Notes: a model not told the origin generated them from the letters alone. Shown: positions 43,345-53,102, counted from the first letter of the stretch. The stretch is 64,000 nt of DNA from Flavobacterium fluviatile (GCF_010645065.1 NZ_JAADZW010000002.1:434001-498000); one strand, 5' to 3'. Numbers and translations are program-made.

Positions 43345-44874
43345 ATGAAAAAAACTTTCCAACTCTTCGATTTTACCCAAAAGGTCAATTATAAAAATGA
43401 AATTTTAGCAGGTTTAACTGTAGCAATGACAATGATTCCGGAATCATTGTCGTTCGCTATTTTAGCAGGATTCCCGCCTTTGGTTGGTTTGTACGCTGCT
43501 TTTATTTCAGGCTTGGTTACGGCAATATTCGGTGGGAGGCCAGGAATGATTTCAGGAGGTGCAGGAGCTACTGTTATTGTTTTAATCGCTTTAATGAAAT
43601 CCCACGGAATAGAATATGTTTTTGCAGCTGTTGCATTAGGGGGTGTAGTTCAAATTTGCATAGGACTTTTTAAATTCGGAAAGTTTATTAGACTGGTTCC
43701 GCAGCCTGTTATGTTTGGTTTCGTAAATGGCCTGGCAGTTGTGATTTTTATGTCGCAGCTGGAACAGTTTAAAACAGTTGTAAATGGTCAGGTTTTCTGG
43801 CTTCAGGGAACTTCTTTATATGTTATGCTGAGTTTAGTTGCTTTGACAATTGCTATTGTTTTAATTTTTCCGAAGATTACAAAAACAGTTCCGGCTTCTT
43901 TAGTGGCCATTATGGTCGTTTTTGCTTTGGTAATTGTTTTTAATATCGAAACCAAAACTGTAGAAGACATTGCTTCTGTCCAAGGCGGATTCCCTCCGTT
44001 TCATATTCCGGAGATTCCATTTTCTTTTGAAACTTTTAAAATTATATTTCCATATTCGGTGATTGTTGCCGCAGTTGGTTTGACCGAAGGTTTGCTGACG
44101 CTGAATTTGGTCGATGAAATTACAGGAACAAGAGGAAATAGTAACCGTGAATGTATAGCACAGGGAAGTTCGAATATTTTAAATGGTTTTTTCTACGGAA
44201 TGGGAGGCTGTCCGATGATTGCTCAGACTCTGGTAAATCTTGGAGCGGGTTCAAGAGCCAGACTTTCGGGAATTATTGGCGCTTTGACTATTTTAATGAT
44301 TATACTTTTTGGAGCTCTTGTAATTGGTAAATTGCCAATGGCTGCGTTGGTTGGCGTAATGATGATGGTGGCAATTACTACTTTTGAATGGTCAAGTTTC
44401 AAAATTATCAATAAAATGCCCAAACACGATATTTTTGTGGGAATTCTGGTTGCTATAATTACAATTCTATTGCATAATCTGGCTTTGGCGGTTTTAATTG
44501 GCGTAATTATTTCGGCTTTGGTTTTTGCCTGGGAAAGCGCTAAAAGAATCCGTGCAAGACATTATATTGATGAAAACGGCTTAAAACATTATCAGATATA
44601 TGGACCTCTGTTCTTTGGTTCAGTAACTGCTTTTATGGAGAAGTTTGATATACAAAATGATCCTAATCATATCATAATTGATTTTAAAGAAAGCCGCGTT
44701 TCGGACATGTCAGCGATTGAAGCTTTAAATAATCTGACTAAAAAATACAATCAGTCAAATAAAGTTGTTGAACTGAAACATTTAAGCGAAGACTGCAGGC
44801 AATTGTTGAAAAACGCAGATGCCGTTATTAATGTGAATGTGATTGAAGATCCTACTTACAAAGTGGTATCTTAA
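43345..44874 (+). CDS. SulP family inorganic anion transporter with STAS domain
   Basis: This is an inner-membrane transporter of the SulP/SLC26 family for sulfate, bicarbonate or related anions. The ATG at 43345 is used as start; the TTG three codons earlier would put the start inside the likely promoter. Signature segments are AMTMIPESLSFAILAGFPPLVGLYAA, seen in two parts near residues 22-47, and GFVNGLAVVIFMSQLEQF; about 12 membrane segments run to residue 400. The cytoplasmic STAS domain (about 415-509) is complete, with the conserved IIIDFKESRVSDMSAIEAL strand-helix. The substrate cannot be read from sequence. Confidence 0.92.
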   Translation: MKKTFQLFDFTQKVNYKNEILAGLTVAMTMIPESLSFAILAGFPPLVGLYAAFISGLVTAIFGGRPGMISGGAGATVIVLIALMKSHGIEYVFAAVALGGVVQICIGLFKFGKFIRLVPQPVMFGFVNGLAVVIFMSQLEQFKTVVNGQVFWLQGTSLYVMLSLVALTIAIVLIFPKITKTVPASLVAIMVVFALVIVFNIETKTVEDIASVQGGFPPFHIPEIPFSFETFKIIFPYSVIVAAVGLTEGLLTLNLVDEITGTRGNSNRECIAQGSSNILNGFFYGMGGCPMIAQTLVNLGAGSRARLSGIIGALTILMIILFGALVIGKLPMAALVGVMMMVAITTFEWSSFKIINKMPKHDIFVGILVAIITILLHNLALAVLIGVIISALVFAWESAKRIRARHYIDENGLKHYQIYGPLFFGSVTAFMEKFDIQNDPNHIIIDFKESRVSDMSAIEALNNLTKKYNQSNKVVELKHLSEDCRQLLKNADAVINVNVIEDPTYKVVS

Positions 44875-44880
44875 GAATGA

Positions 44881-44911
44881 GATAATGTGTCAATTAGATA
44901 ATTAGATAATT
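44881..44911 (+). repeat. Post-stop repeat GATAATGTGTCAATTAG type, copy 2
   Basis: It matches 7781-7811 at about 29 of 31 positions and likewise begins a few bases after a stop codon, in the same orientation relative to the upstream gene. Confidence 0.7.
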
Positions 44912-44950
44912 TCTGAATTTCTTCTGTTAAATCTTTTAATCCTTTAATAT

Positions 44951-44982
44951 AAAAAAAACGCCAGATTTTTGTCTGGCGTTTT
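44951..44982 (-). terminator. Terminator of the groES-groEL operon
   Basis: AAAACGCCAGA pairs with TCTGGCGTTTT around a six-base loop. On the reverse strand it runs into eight T; on the forward strand the tract is shorter. Confidence 0.85.
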
Positions 44983-45004
44983 AAAGTTTTAAGAAGAGAA
45001 GGGA

Positions 45005-46657
<1,653 letters not shown>

Positions 46658-46721
46658 TTATTTGTTTCAAGTTACATTAGTCTTAATTTTTAATACTGAG
46701 AACTTAATCGTAATTTTTTTT

Positions 46722-46997
46722 TTAGATTATCGCTAAAATATCATCTTCACGCATGATCAAATAATCAGTTCCTTCCAGTTTTAATTCTGTTCCTGCATAT
46801 TTACCATACAGGACAGTATCACCAACTTTAACGGTCATAGTGTGATCTTTAGATCCGTTTCCAACTGCAACTACAGTTCCTTTTTGTGGTTTTTCTTTCG
46901 CAGTATCCGGAATAAAAATACCTGAGGCAGTTTTGGTTTCGGCTGCTACTGGCTCGATAAGTACGCGATCTGAAAGCGGTTTAATGTTTAAGGCCAT
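46722..46997 (-). CDS. groES: Co-chaperonin GroES
   Basis: This is the ten-kDa lid of the chaperonin. The 91 residues carry the family core [12 protein letters not shown], the mobile loop [18 protein letters not shown] (about residues 20-37) and the YGKYAGTEL strand. It is the first gene of the operon. The 90 bases upstream are bounded by the secG terminator; no CIRCE element or TAnnTTTG box is seen there, so the promoter is not identified. Confidence 0.98.
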   Translation of the reverse strand: MALNIKPLSDRVLIEPVAAETKTASGIFIPDTAKEKPQKGTVVAVGNGSKDHTMTVKVGDTVLYGKYAGTELKLEGTDYLIMREDDILAII

Positions 46998-47085
46998 GAT
47001 TTTTATATTATTTTAGTTATACGTTTTTTAATGTTCTGTTTAGTTTCAGAAATTGTGCCATGCTTATAAAACTGACATTTTTTCC

Positions 47086-47123
47086 TAAAAAAAATGCCAG
47101 CTTTGACAGGCTGGCATTTTTGT
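47086..47123 (-). terminator. Terminator of the secG operon
   Basis: ATGCCAGC (47094-47101) pairs with GCTGGCAT (47110-47117), with T tracts on both strands. It insulates secG from groES. Confidence 0.88.
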
Positions 47124-47140
47124 CTTTATTTCAAAAAATA

Positions 47141-47470
47141 TTATTTAGCTGCAGGAGCTGCAGGTGTAGCCGGAGCTGCAGGTGTAGTTGCAGCAGGCGC
47201 TTCAGTTTTTTCAATAATTTTGGAGTCAGTATCACTTAATGATCCTGTAAAACTTAAACTTGAAAGTAATATTAGAGCAATTAAGATAGTAGCTAATGTC
47301 CAGGTACTTTTATCTAAAAAGTCTGTTGTTTTTTGTACTCCGCCTAACATTTGAGTTCCGCTGATTGTAGATGACAATCCTCCTCCTTTAGGGTTCTGAA
47401 CCATGATTACTACGATCAATAGAAAACAAACTATTGTGATTAAAACTAAAAAAATTGAAAATGTGCTCAT
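47141..47470 (-). CDS. secG: Preprotein translocase subunit SecG
   Basis: This is an accessory subunit of the SecYEG channel. Two hydrophobic helices (about residues 4-22 and 58-75) flank the conserved VQNPKGGGLSSTISG loop, which is the family signature. The C-terminus carries an Ala/Pro/Thr-rich tail (APAATTPAAPATPAAPAAK) encoded by an imperfect GCTGCAGGTGTAGC-like repeat in the DNA; this tail is common in Bacteroidota and of unknown function. At 109 residues it has a normal core length. It is the last gene of the reverse block, four bases from its upstream neighbour. Confidence 0.93.
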   Translation of the reverse strand: MSTFSIFLVLITIVCFLLIVVIMVQNPKGGGLSSTISGTQMLGGVQKTTDFLDKSTWTLATILIALILLSSLSFTGSLSDTDSKIIEKTEAPAATTPAAPATPAAPAAK

Positions 47471-47474
47471 TACC

Positions 47475-48857
47475 TTAATTATTGTTATTGTTATTTTGTT
47501 GTAAAATCTTTATGTCCGATATGCGGTCTGCAAAGAAAGTAATTTTTTCCGGATATTTCAAAATTAATATTTCATATGCTTGTATTGCCTTTGTATATTT
47601 TTTTTGCTCTAAATACACTCTGGCTAATGTTTCTGTCATTAAGTAGGAATTATCTTCTTTAGAAGAATCAATTTGTACAGACTGGTTAATTGCAGTTTGT
47701 TTTATGGGAGATATTTTTGGATTTGTTTCGATAAATTTATCAATTATTTCTGCTTTTTTCTTTTTTTCTTCGTCAATCATTTCGTTTTCGACTATATTTT
47801 CAACTTTTTTTTCTCTTATCAAAACTTCTTTTTGATCTTTATTTTTCCGGTCTATCGGCTCTGGTCTTGCTAATTGCAGCCATTCCTGAAAAGAATGTTT
47901 TTCATTACCGGAAAAATCCAATGGTTTTCCTATTTCAAGATTTTCTTCTGCTGTTTTTACTGTTTCCGGAACTTCAGCTTCTTTTAGTTCTTCAACTGCA
48001 CAAACTTCTTCAAAAACAGCCGTTGCATTTTCTACTAATGAATTATATATTGATCCATCAATTGGTTCAAGACTTACTTCAGGAATTTCATCTTCTACAA
48101 CTTCATCAAAAAAAGTTCTTGTTGGTTCCTTAACAAGCACTGGTTCACTAACTGTTTCAACTGCAGGTTTTTCTTCAATAGCTGGAGTTAGTTCCTGAAA
48201 AGAATCTAATGTTGGTTGCTCAGTAATCGAATCAATTGGATTTTCTTCAATTTTTTCAGATTTTTCAAAAGTATTTGTTACTTCTTTAAAAGAATCTAAA
48301 ATTGATTGTTCGGAAACGGAATCAATTGGTTTTACTTCTAAATTTACCGGTTCTTTAAAAGAAACTTTTTTGACTTCTTCAAAAGAGTCTAAAATCGATT
48401 GTTCAGAAACTGACTCATTTGTTTTTTCTTCAATTTTTGCAGGTTCTTCTGTAGCAGTTGTTGCCTCCTTAATTGAATCTAAAATAGACTTTTCAATAGG
48501 ATCAATCCGAACTTCTGTCAGTTTCTTCTTTTCTTCTGCTAATACAATTTCGCTGTCAAAAACAGAAATGTTTAAAAGATCTCTAAGTTTGCGGTCATAA
48601 TATTCGCCCTGAATAGAAGTGAAAGTCTCAGAAGTAATAAAGTCAAACAAAACCGAACGATCTGATGTATGTGCAGCTGTAACTTTTAAGGCATAATTAT
48701 ACTTAAAACTGTTTTGATTATAAAGCCCTTTTAATCGCAATGCACGTGCACTTTGAAAATAGGGAAATTCAATCAAAACACCTCCTAATTCTTCTGTCTG
48801 CTTTTCTGTTATTGCATCAGGTTTATTGATTAGGTAAGTATAATTAGTTACGTTCAT
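47475..48857 (-). CDS. Acidic repeat protein with C-terminal TPR
   Basis: The N-terminal 90 residues (YPYFQSARALRLKGL and later FIT segments) are a conserved-looking alpha-helical domain. The middle 200 residues are acidic and low complexity, with four imperfect 30-31 residue repeats built around ILDSxxE (SEQSILDSFEEV, SEQSILDSFKEV, TEQPTLDSFQEL and a first degenerate copy). A single tetratricopeptide repeat lies at about residues 410-455 (LARVYLEQKKYTKAIQAYEI). No signal peptide is present, so it is probably cytoplasmic. It lies between lptE and secG. The function is unknown; a scaffold linked to envelope biogenesis is a guess from context. Confidence 0.82.
   Translation of the reverse strand: MNVTNYTYLINKPDAITEKQTEELGGVLIEFPYFQSARALRLKGLYNQNSFKYNYALKVTAAHTSDRSVLFDFITSETFTSIQGEYYDRKLRDLLNISVFDSEIVLAEEKKKLTEVRIDPIEKSILDSIKEATTATEEPAKIEEKTNESVSEQSILDSFEEVKKVSFKEPVNLEVKPIDSVSEQSILDSFKEVTNTFEKSEKIEENPIDSITEQPTLDSFQELTPAIEEKPAVETVSEPVLVKEPTRTFFDEVVEDEIPEVSLEPIDGSIYNSLVENATAVFEEVCAVEELKEAEVPETVKTAEENLEIGKPLDFSGNEKHSFQEWLQLARPEPIDRKNKDQKEVLIREKKVENIVENEMIDEEKKKKAEIIDKFIETNPKISPIKQTAINQSVQIDSSKEDNSYLMTETLARVYLEQKKYTKAIQAYEILILKYPEKITFFADRISDIKILQQNNNNNN
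48166..48500 (-). repeat. In-gene tandem repeat region (about 90 bp period)
   Basis: Copies of GAATCTAA-type sequence start near 48202, 48292, 48385 and 48475 (forward strand). Periods of 90, 93 and 90 bases keep the reading frame. They encode the ILDSxxE repeats of the TPR protein. Confidence 0.75.
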
Positions 48858-48909
48858 TATTTTATTTTTATATGTTGTTTATCATCCTTATTCAACAATT
48901 TGACCTAAA

Positions 48910-49428
48910 TTACCATTTCGCTAATGACTCATTAAAGATATCCTGCGTAATTCTTTCGAAAATATCTTTGATGGCTTCATTTAAGACTGTTCCTACAAGC
49001 TGCGATTGGGCTGGATAATCATGATAAAATTCGAATGTTTTTTCAAAATCGTCAGTTTCTTTCTTTCTGTTTGAAAAACGAACATTTACACGGATTGTTA
49101 AACGGTTTTGCGAAGCTGCCGCATCACCATTTGTTGTCACAGCTGTTGCTGTCATTGGTGTAACTCTATAATCGGTAATTTCACCTTCATAAAGCAAATC
49201 GCCATTCGAACTAACCAGGTTTAAATTCGTTTGATTCATAATCAAATCCTGTAAAGTCAATGTGAATTCCCTGTCGATTCCCGGTTCAATCAAATCTGCG
49301 TTATTCTGAAAAAAGTTCACCTGAAATGTTTTGCCGTCAATTGCAGAAGCTCCAGTAAAATTATAGACCGAGCAACCGCTAAAGGTTGTGGCAATTACCA
49401 GAATTAAAATGTATTTTAAGTTTTTCAT
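48910..49428 (-). CDS. lptE: LptE family LPS-assembly lipoprotein
   Basis: LptE plugs the LptD barrel that inserts lipopolysaccharide into the outer membrane. The protein has a lipoprotein signal (TTFSGC, Cys19). The family start SVYNFTGASAIDGKTFQVNFF is followed by the RVTPMTAT strand and the long C-terminal helix (LNEAIKDIFERITQDIFNES). The length of 172 residues matches Bacteroidota LptE. A repeat-containing gap of 92 bases separates it from the regulator gene upstream. Confidence 0.88.
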   Translation of the reverse strand: MKNLKYILILVIATTFSGCSVYNFTGASAIDGKTFQVNFFQNNADLIEPGIDREFTLTLQDLIMNQTNLNLVSSNGDLLYEGEITDYRVTPMTATAVTTNGDAAASQNRLTIRVNVRFSNRKKETDDFEKTFEFYHDYPAQSQLVGTVLNEAIKDIFERITQDIFNESLAKW

Positions 49429-49448
49429 TTTGTGTTTTGGAATTTCTT

Positions 49449-49510
49449 CGTCAGTTCGCTGACGCCCGGGTCAAAGATATTTATTTTCGTTTAAAACACT
49501 TTGTGTCTTT
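49449..49510. repeat. Hairpin repeat between lptE and the sigma-54 activator gene
   Basis: CGTCAG-TTCG-CTGACG (49449-49464) is a perfect six-base-pair hairpin with a UUCG-type loop, followed by a CCCGGG. Next comes ACACTTTGTGTCTTTGCGCTT, another sequence type I associate with flavobacterial intergenic repeats. Together they fill the gap. Confidence 0.55.
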
Positions 49511-49520
49511 GCGCTTAAAA

Positions 49521-50780
49521 TTACAAATCGAACTGTTTAATTTTTCGATACAATGTTCTTTCAGAAATACCTAATTCATCAGCAGCGGCTTTTCGTTTAC
49601 CTTTGTTTTTCTCTAATGATTTTTTAATCATTTCGATTTCTTTTTGTTCCAGACGCAAAATTTCTTCTTCCTCAATTGTTTCGGCATCTAAATAATTATT
49701 GTGGTTCTGTATGTGGTAATTGTCTTCATGTGTTGCCGGTGCCATAACAGCTGTTCCTGGTTCTTCTTCAAAATCAATTTCACTGTCATTTTCCTGTGAA
49801 CCATATATTTTCTGAATTAAATTTGGATTAATATCCTGCACTTTTGATGAGCCATTTTTCATCAGTTCCAAAGTGAGTTTTTTCAAATCATTCAGGTCGC
49901 TTTTCATATCAAAAAGCACCTTATACAGTATATCTCTTTCAGTACTGAAATCACTTTCTTTTTTGTTGTCGCTGATAACAGAAGGCAAATTGCTTCCTTC
50001 AGCTGGTAAATAAGACTGCAAAGTCGCAAGATTAATATCACGATTGGTTTCTAAAACAGAAATCTGTTCGGCTACATTTCGAAGCTGACGAATATTTCCG
50101 CTCCATCTGAATTTCTGTAAAAGCTGAATTGCGCCATCATCCAGTCTCAAAGGAGGCATTTTATATTTATGAGCAAAATCGGCAACAAATTTTCTGAACA
50201 ATAAATGGATGTCATCATTTCTTTCGCGTAAAGGAGGTAATGTAATCTCGACAGTACTTAGACGATAATACAAATCCTCACGAAATTTTCCTTTTTCGAT
50301 GGCATTAAATAAATTTACGTTGGTTGCTGCTACAATACGAACATTGGTTTTTTGAACCTGAGATGAACCTACTTTTATAAATTCACCATTTTCCAGAACA
50401 CGAAGTAGTCTAACCTGAGTGGTTAATGGCAGTTCGCCAACTTCGTCCAGGAATATTGTTCCGCCATCTGCTACTTCAAAATAACCTTCACGGGTACTTG
50501 TAGCGCCTGTAAAAGCTCCTTTTTCGTGCCCAAAAAGCTCACTGTCAATTGTTCCCTCCGGAATAGCTCCGCAGTTGACAGCAATATATTTACCGTGCTT
50601 TCTGTGCGAAAGCGAATGAATGATTCTTGGAATATTTTCTTTACCAACACCACTTTCCCCGGTTACCATTACTGAAATATCAGTTGGAGCAACCTGAATG
50701 GCTTTTTCGATAGCGCGATTTAATTTCGGATCATTTCCAATAATTTCAAATCGTTGTTTTATTGCCTGAACTGTTTCCAT
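49521..50780 (-). CDS. Sigma-54 interaction domain transcriptional activator without receiver domain
   Basis: This bacterial enhancer-binding protein begins directly with the AAA+ domain. Walker A is GESGVGKE at residues 41-48, the sigma-54-contacting GAFTGA is at 88-93, Walker B is GGTIFLDEVGEL, and the R-finger region LYYRLSTVEI follows. An acidic, variable linker of about 130 residues leads to a C-terminal Fis-type helix-turn-helix (KRKAAADELGISERTLYRKI). The lack of an N-terminal sensory domain means activity must be controlled by expression or a partner. At 419 residues it is complete. It lies upstream of lptE, the TPR gene and secG. Confidence 0.92.
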   Translation of the reverse strand: METVQAIKQRFEIIGNDPKLNRAIEKAIQVAPTDISVMVTGESGVGKENIPRIIHSLSHRKHGKYIAVNCGAIPEGTIDSELFGHEKGAFTGATSTREGYFEVADGGTIFLDEVGELPLTTQVRLLRVLENGEFIKVGSSQVQKTNVRIVAATNVNLFNAIEKGKFREDLYYRLSTVEITLPPLRERNDDIHLLFRKFVADFAHKYKMPPLRLDDGAIQLLQKFRWSGNIRQLRNVAEQISVLETNRDINLATLQSYLPAEGSNLPSVISDNKKESDFSTERDILYKVLFDMKSDLNDLKKLTLELMKNGSSKVQDINPNLIQKIYGSQENDSEIDFEEEPGTAVMAPATHEDNYHIQNHNNYLDAETIEEEEILRLEQKEIEMIKKSLEKNKGKRKAAADELGISERTLYRKIKQFDL

Positions 50781-50796
50781 ATTAGATTTTATCTTT

Positions 50797-50829
50797 TGCC
50801 ACGAATTTCTCGAATTTCACTAATTTTTA
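50797..50829 (+). repeat. Left inverted repeat of the GxxExxY cassette
   Basis: TGCCACGAATTTC followed by two more ACGAATTTC-like units, 33 bases in all. It matches the reverse complement of 51251-51283 at most positions, with one gap, and lies 17 bases from the start of the sigma-54 activator gene. Confidence 0.8.
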
Positions 50830-50839
50830 AAAAAAGTGG

Positions 50840-51211
50840 TCAATGAATAACTCTTTTGTGTTGTAATGTCTTTTTATTAAAATTAACGATAATTCCTAAA
50901 TCACTATCGGCTAATTTTAAATAATTTATTGTTTGAGCGATATATTCATCAATTATTTCTTTTGATGCTTTTACTTCTAAAATGATTTCGTCATAAACTA
51001 CAAAATCGGCATAAAATTTATGTGCTAAAACAATTTCTTTATATTGAATATCGTATTCTTTTTCACGTTCATAGGGAATATTATGTTTTCTAAATTCATA
51101 CTCTAATGCATCCTTGTAAACAATTTCTAAAAGACCACCGCCTAATATTCTATGAACTTCCATGCAAATCCCAACAATTTTATAGTATTCATCTTTTCTG
51201 TACAATTCCAT
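50840..51211 (-). CDS. GxxExxY protein (PD-(D/E)XK-like)
   Basis: This is a small protein of the GxxExxY family, named for G26-LL-E29-IV-Y32. The residues E29, D69 (FYADF) and E79-V-K81 (ILEVKAS) make an arrangement like the PD-(D/E)XK nuclease active site, so nucleic-acid cleavage or binding is possible though unproven for the family. At 123 residues it is a full-length member. It is bounded on both sides by inverted repeats and sits between miaB and the sigma-54 activator gene, which suggests insertion into an older operon. The lack of other mobility genes means movement would need help in trans. Confidence 0.88.
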   Translation of the reverse strand: MELYRKDEYYKIVGICMEVHRILGGGLLEIVYKDALEYEFRKHNIPYEREKEYDIQYKEIVLAHKFYADFVVYDEIILEVKASKEIIDEYIAQTINYLKLADSDLGIIVNFNKKTLQHKRVIH

Positions 51212-51250
51212 ATTTGTTTTTTAAAAACAAAACTACAGAAATTATTGAAA

Positions 51251-51283
51251 GAAAATTCGTGTAAATTTGTGAAATTCGCGGCA
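51251..51283 (-). repeat. Right inverted repeat of the GxxExxY cassette
   Basis: Its reverse complement, starting TGCCGCGAATTTC and continuing with ACAAATTT and ACACGAATTT, pairs with the left copy at 50797-50829. It ends 10 bases from the miaB stop, so the two repeats and the gene fill the whole intergenic space. Confidence 0.8.
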
Positions 51284-51292
51284 GAAAAAAAA

Positions 51293-52738
51293 TTAATTCA
51301 TGCTACTCAATCCTACAGCTTCACCTTTTAAAGTTCCACTGGTACAGCTTGTAATTTTTACGTTTACAAAATCCCCAATTTTGTAATTATCTTTTGGAAA
51401 AACAACCGTAATACTCTGAGAGTTTCTTCCAGAGAATTCTTCTTTAGATTTTTTAGAAACCTTCTCAACCAAAACTTCAACTGTTTTCCCAACAAATTCC
51501 TCGCTCCTGAACCAGGCATGTTTTTGTTGTAAATCAACAATTTCCTGTAATCTTCTTGCTTTGGTTTCTTCCTCTACATCATCTTTCATTTTTCTTCCGG
51601 CAAGCGTTCCGGGACGTTCCGAATACGAATACATATAACCGAAATTATATTTTACATATTCCATGAGGCTCAAAGTATCCTGATGATCCTCTTCTGTTTC
51701 AGTTGGAAAACCGGCAATCATGTCCTGAGAAATCGAAGCCTCCGGAACAATTGCCCTGATTTTATCAATCAAAGCCATGTATTCTTCACGGGAATGTAGG
51801 CGGTTCATTTCTTTTAAAATTCGGTTGCTTCCCGACTGAACCGGCAGGTGAATGTGTTTACAGATATTTGGATATTTCGCAATAACATGCAAAATACTTT
51901 CATGCATATCCTGCGGATTAGAAGTCGAAAATCGAATACGCATTTTAGGGAAACCAACGGCAACCATTTCAAGTAACTGATCAAAATCAACTGCAGTTGC
52001 TTTTTGCATTTCAGAGGCGTTGACGAAATCTTTTTTCAAACCACCGCCGTACCAAAGGTAACTGTCAACATTTTGCCCTAAAAGTGTAATTTCCTTAAAA
52101 CCTTTATTCCATAAATCCTGAATTTCTGCCATGATACTTTGCGGTTCACGGCTTCTTTCGCGACCACGTGTAAAAGGTACAACACAAAAGGTACACATAT
52201 TATCGCATCCCCGGGTAATTGAAACCAAAGCTGTGATTCCGTTGCTCATCAAACGAACAGGCGAAATATCTCCGTAAGTTTCTTCTTTTGATAAAATTAC
52301 ATTAATGGCGTCACGTCCTTCTTCAACTTCTGCTAATAGATTTGGAAGATCTTTATAAGCATCAGGACCCACAACAAGATCGACTATTTTTTCTTCTTCC
52401 AGAAACTGACTTTTCAAACGTTCTGCCATACAGCCCAAAACGCCCACTTTCATTTTCGGATTTGTACGTTTTACAGCATTGTATTTTTCAAGGCGTTTAC
52501 GAATCGTTTGTTCTGCTTTGTCCCGAATCGAACAGGTGTTTACCAAAACCAAATCGGCTTCTTCTAAAACTGAAGTCGTATTATAGCCTCCATCAGACAA
52601 AATGGAAGCTACGACTTCACTGTCCGAAAAATTCATCGCACAACCGTAACTTTCTATAAATAGTTTTTTAGTATTCTCAGGCTTATTTTTCAAAACAAGA
52701 CTTTCGCCCTGTTTGCTTTCTTCAATAATCTTTTCCAT
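51293..52738 (-). CDS. miaB: tRNA-2-methylthio-N6-dimethylallyladenosine synthase MiaB
   Basis: This radical-SAM methylthiotransferase acts on i6A37 of tRNAs reading U-starting codons. The N-terminal UPF0004 domain carries its three cluster ligands (ESYGCAMNFSD, NTCSIRDKA, GCMAE). The radical-SAM cluster motif is RGCDNMCTFCVVPFTRG. A C-terminal TRAM domain (about residues 415-478) binds RNA. The segments RERSREP and DMIAGFPTET mark it as MiaB rather than RimO. The length of 481 residues is slightly long because of a short N-terminal extension. Confidence 0.95.
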   Translation of the reverse strand: MEKIIEESKQGESLVLKNKPENTKKLFIESYGCAMNFSDSEVVASILSDGGYNTTSVLEEADLVLVNTCSIRDKAEQTIRKRLEKYNAVKRTNPKMKVGVLGCMAERLKSQFLEEEKIVDLVVGPDAYKDLPNLLAEVEEGRDAINVILSKEETYGDISPVRLMSNGITALVSITRGCDNMCTFCVVPFTRGRERSREPQSIMAEIQDLWNKGFKEITLLGQNVDSYLWYGGGLKKDFVNASEMQKATAVDFDQLLEMVAVGFPKMRIRFSTSNPQDMHESILHVIAKYPNICKHIHLPVQSGSNRILKEMNRLHSREEYMALIDKIRAIVPEASISQDMIAGFPTETEEDHQDTLSLMEYVKYNFGYMYSYSERPGTLAGRKMKDDVEEETKARRLQEIVDLQQKHAWFRSEEFVGKTVEVLVEKVSKKSKEEFSGRNSQSITVVFPKDNYKIGDFVNVKITSCTSGTLKGEAVGLSSMN

Positions 52739-52882
52739 TATAAAATTTCAAAGTGCAAAGATAGCGTAAATACGATCAATATGACAAGATGTCAGATAAA
52801 GAATTAACAATGTTTTCAGAATCGTTTTTCAAAATTGTTTTATAGTCCATTTGCATTTTACAAACTCCATTTTACTTATTTA

Positions 52883-53045
52883 GGAGCTGTTTCCGGCTTT
52901 CCGTTTCAAGTCCTCATTAAAAAAGCAAAGTTTCTAATGTTTTAAAAAGAGCTTCCGCTGGTCGCTTTTTTAAAACAGGAACTTTTGCTTTTTTAAACTC
53001 CGGGCTTTACACTTCAATCCGGGCTATGGCATTCGGTTTCAAAAA
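52883..53045. repeat. Modular intergenic repeat, copy B
   Basis: It begins GGAGCTGTTTCCGGCT (52883-52898) and ends AATCCGGGCTATGGC (53016-53030) plus a TTTCAAAA tail, the same ends as copy A at 2358-2450. The middle is a different, long imperfect hairpin: AAAAAAGCAAAGTTTC... at 52919-52952 pairs with GCTTTTTTAAAACAGGAAC... at 52964-52994, around a TTCCGCTGGTC loop. Conserved ends with a variable hairpin core suggest a non-coding mobile or regulatory element. Confidence 0.75.
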
Positions 53046-53070
53046 TAAAATGACGTGTAAAATTAAGTAA

Positions 53071-53102
53071 TTTGTGAAAACTAACATTTAGATTTATCTT
53101 TG
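53071..53102 (+). promoter_or_regulatory. Promoter of the orphan gene at 53128
   Basis: TTTG at 53071-53074 and TATCTTTG at 53095-53102, with 20 bases between, match both parts of the Bacteroidota TTTG/TAnnTTTG promoter. This is the best two-part match in the window. Confidence 0.65.

Noticed and set aside
43331..43345. TTG start three codons upstream of the SulP ATG
   Set aside because: It would place the start codon inside the TACATTTG promoter box, and the ATG at 43345 gives a normal SulP N-terminus.
47040..47060. TGGCAC on the reverse strand upstream of groES, resembling a sigma-54 -24 element
   Set aside because: The GC dinucleotide expected at the -12 position ten bases after GG is GA here, and the rest of the -12 element is absent.
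48166..48500. Regular repeats near 48.2-48.5 kb as a possible CRISPR array
   Set aside because: The 90-93 base period keeps the reading frame, the copies are degenerate and there are no spacers or cas genes; it is an in-gene protein repeat.
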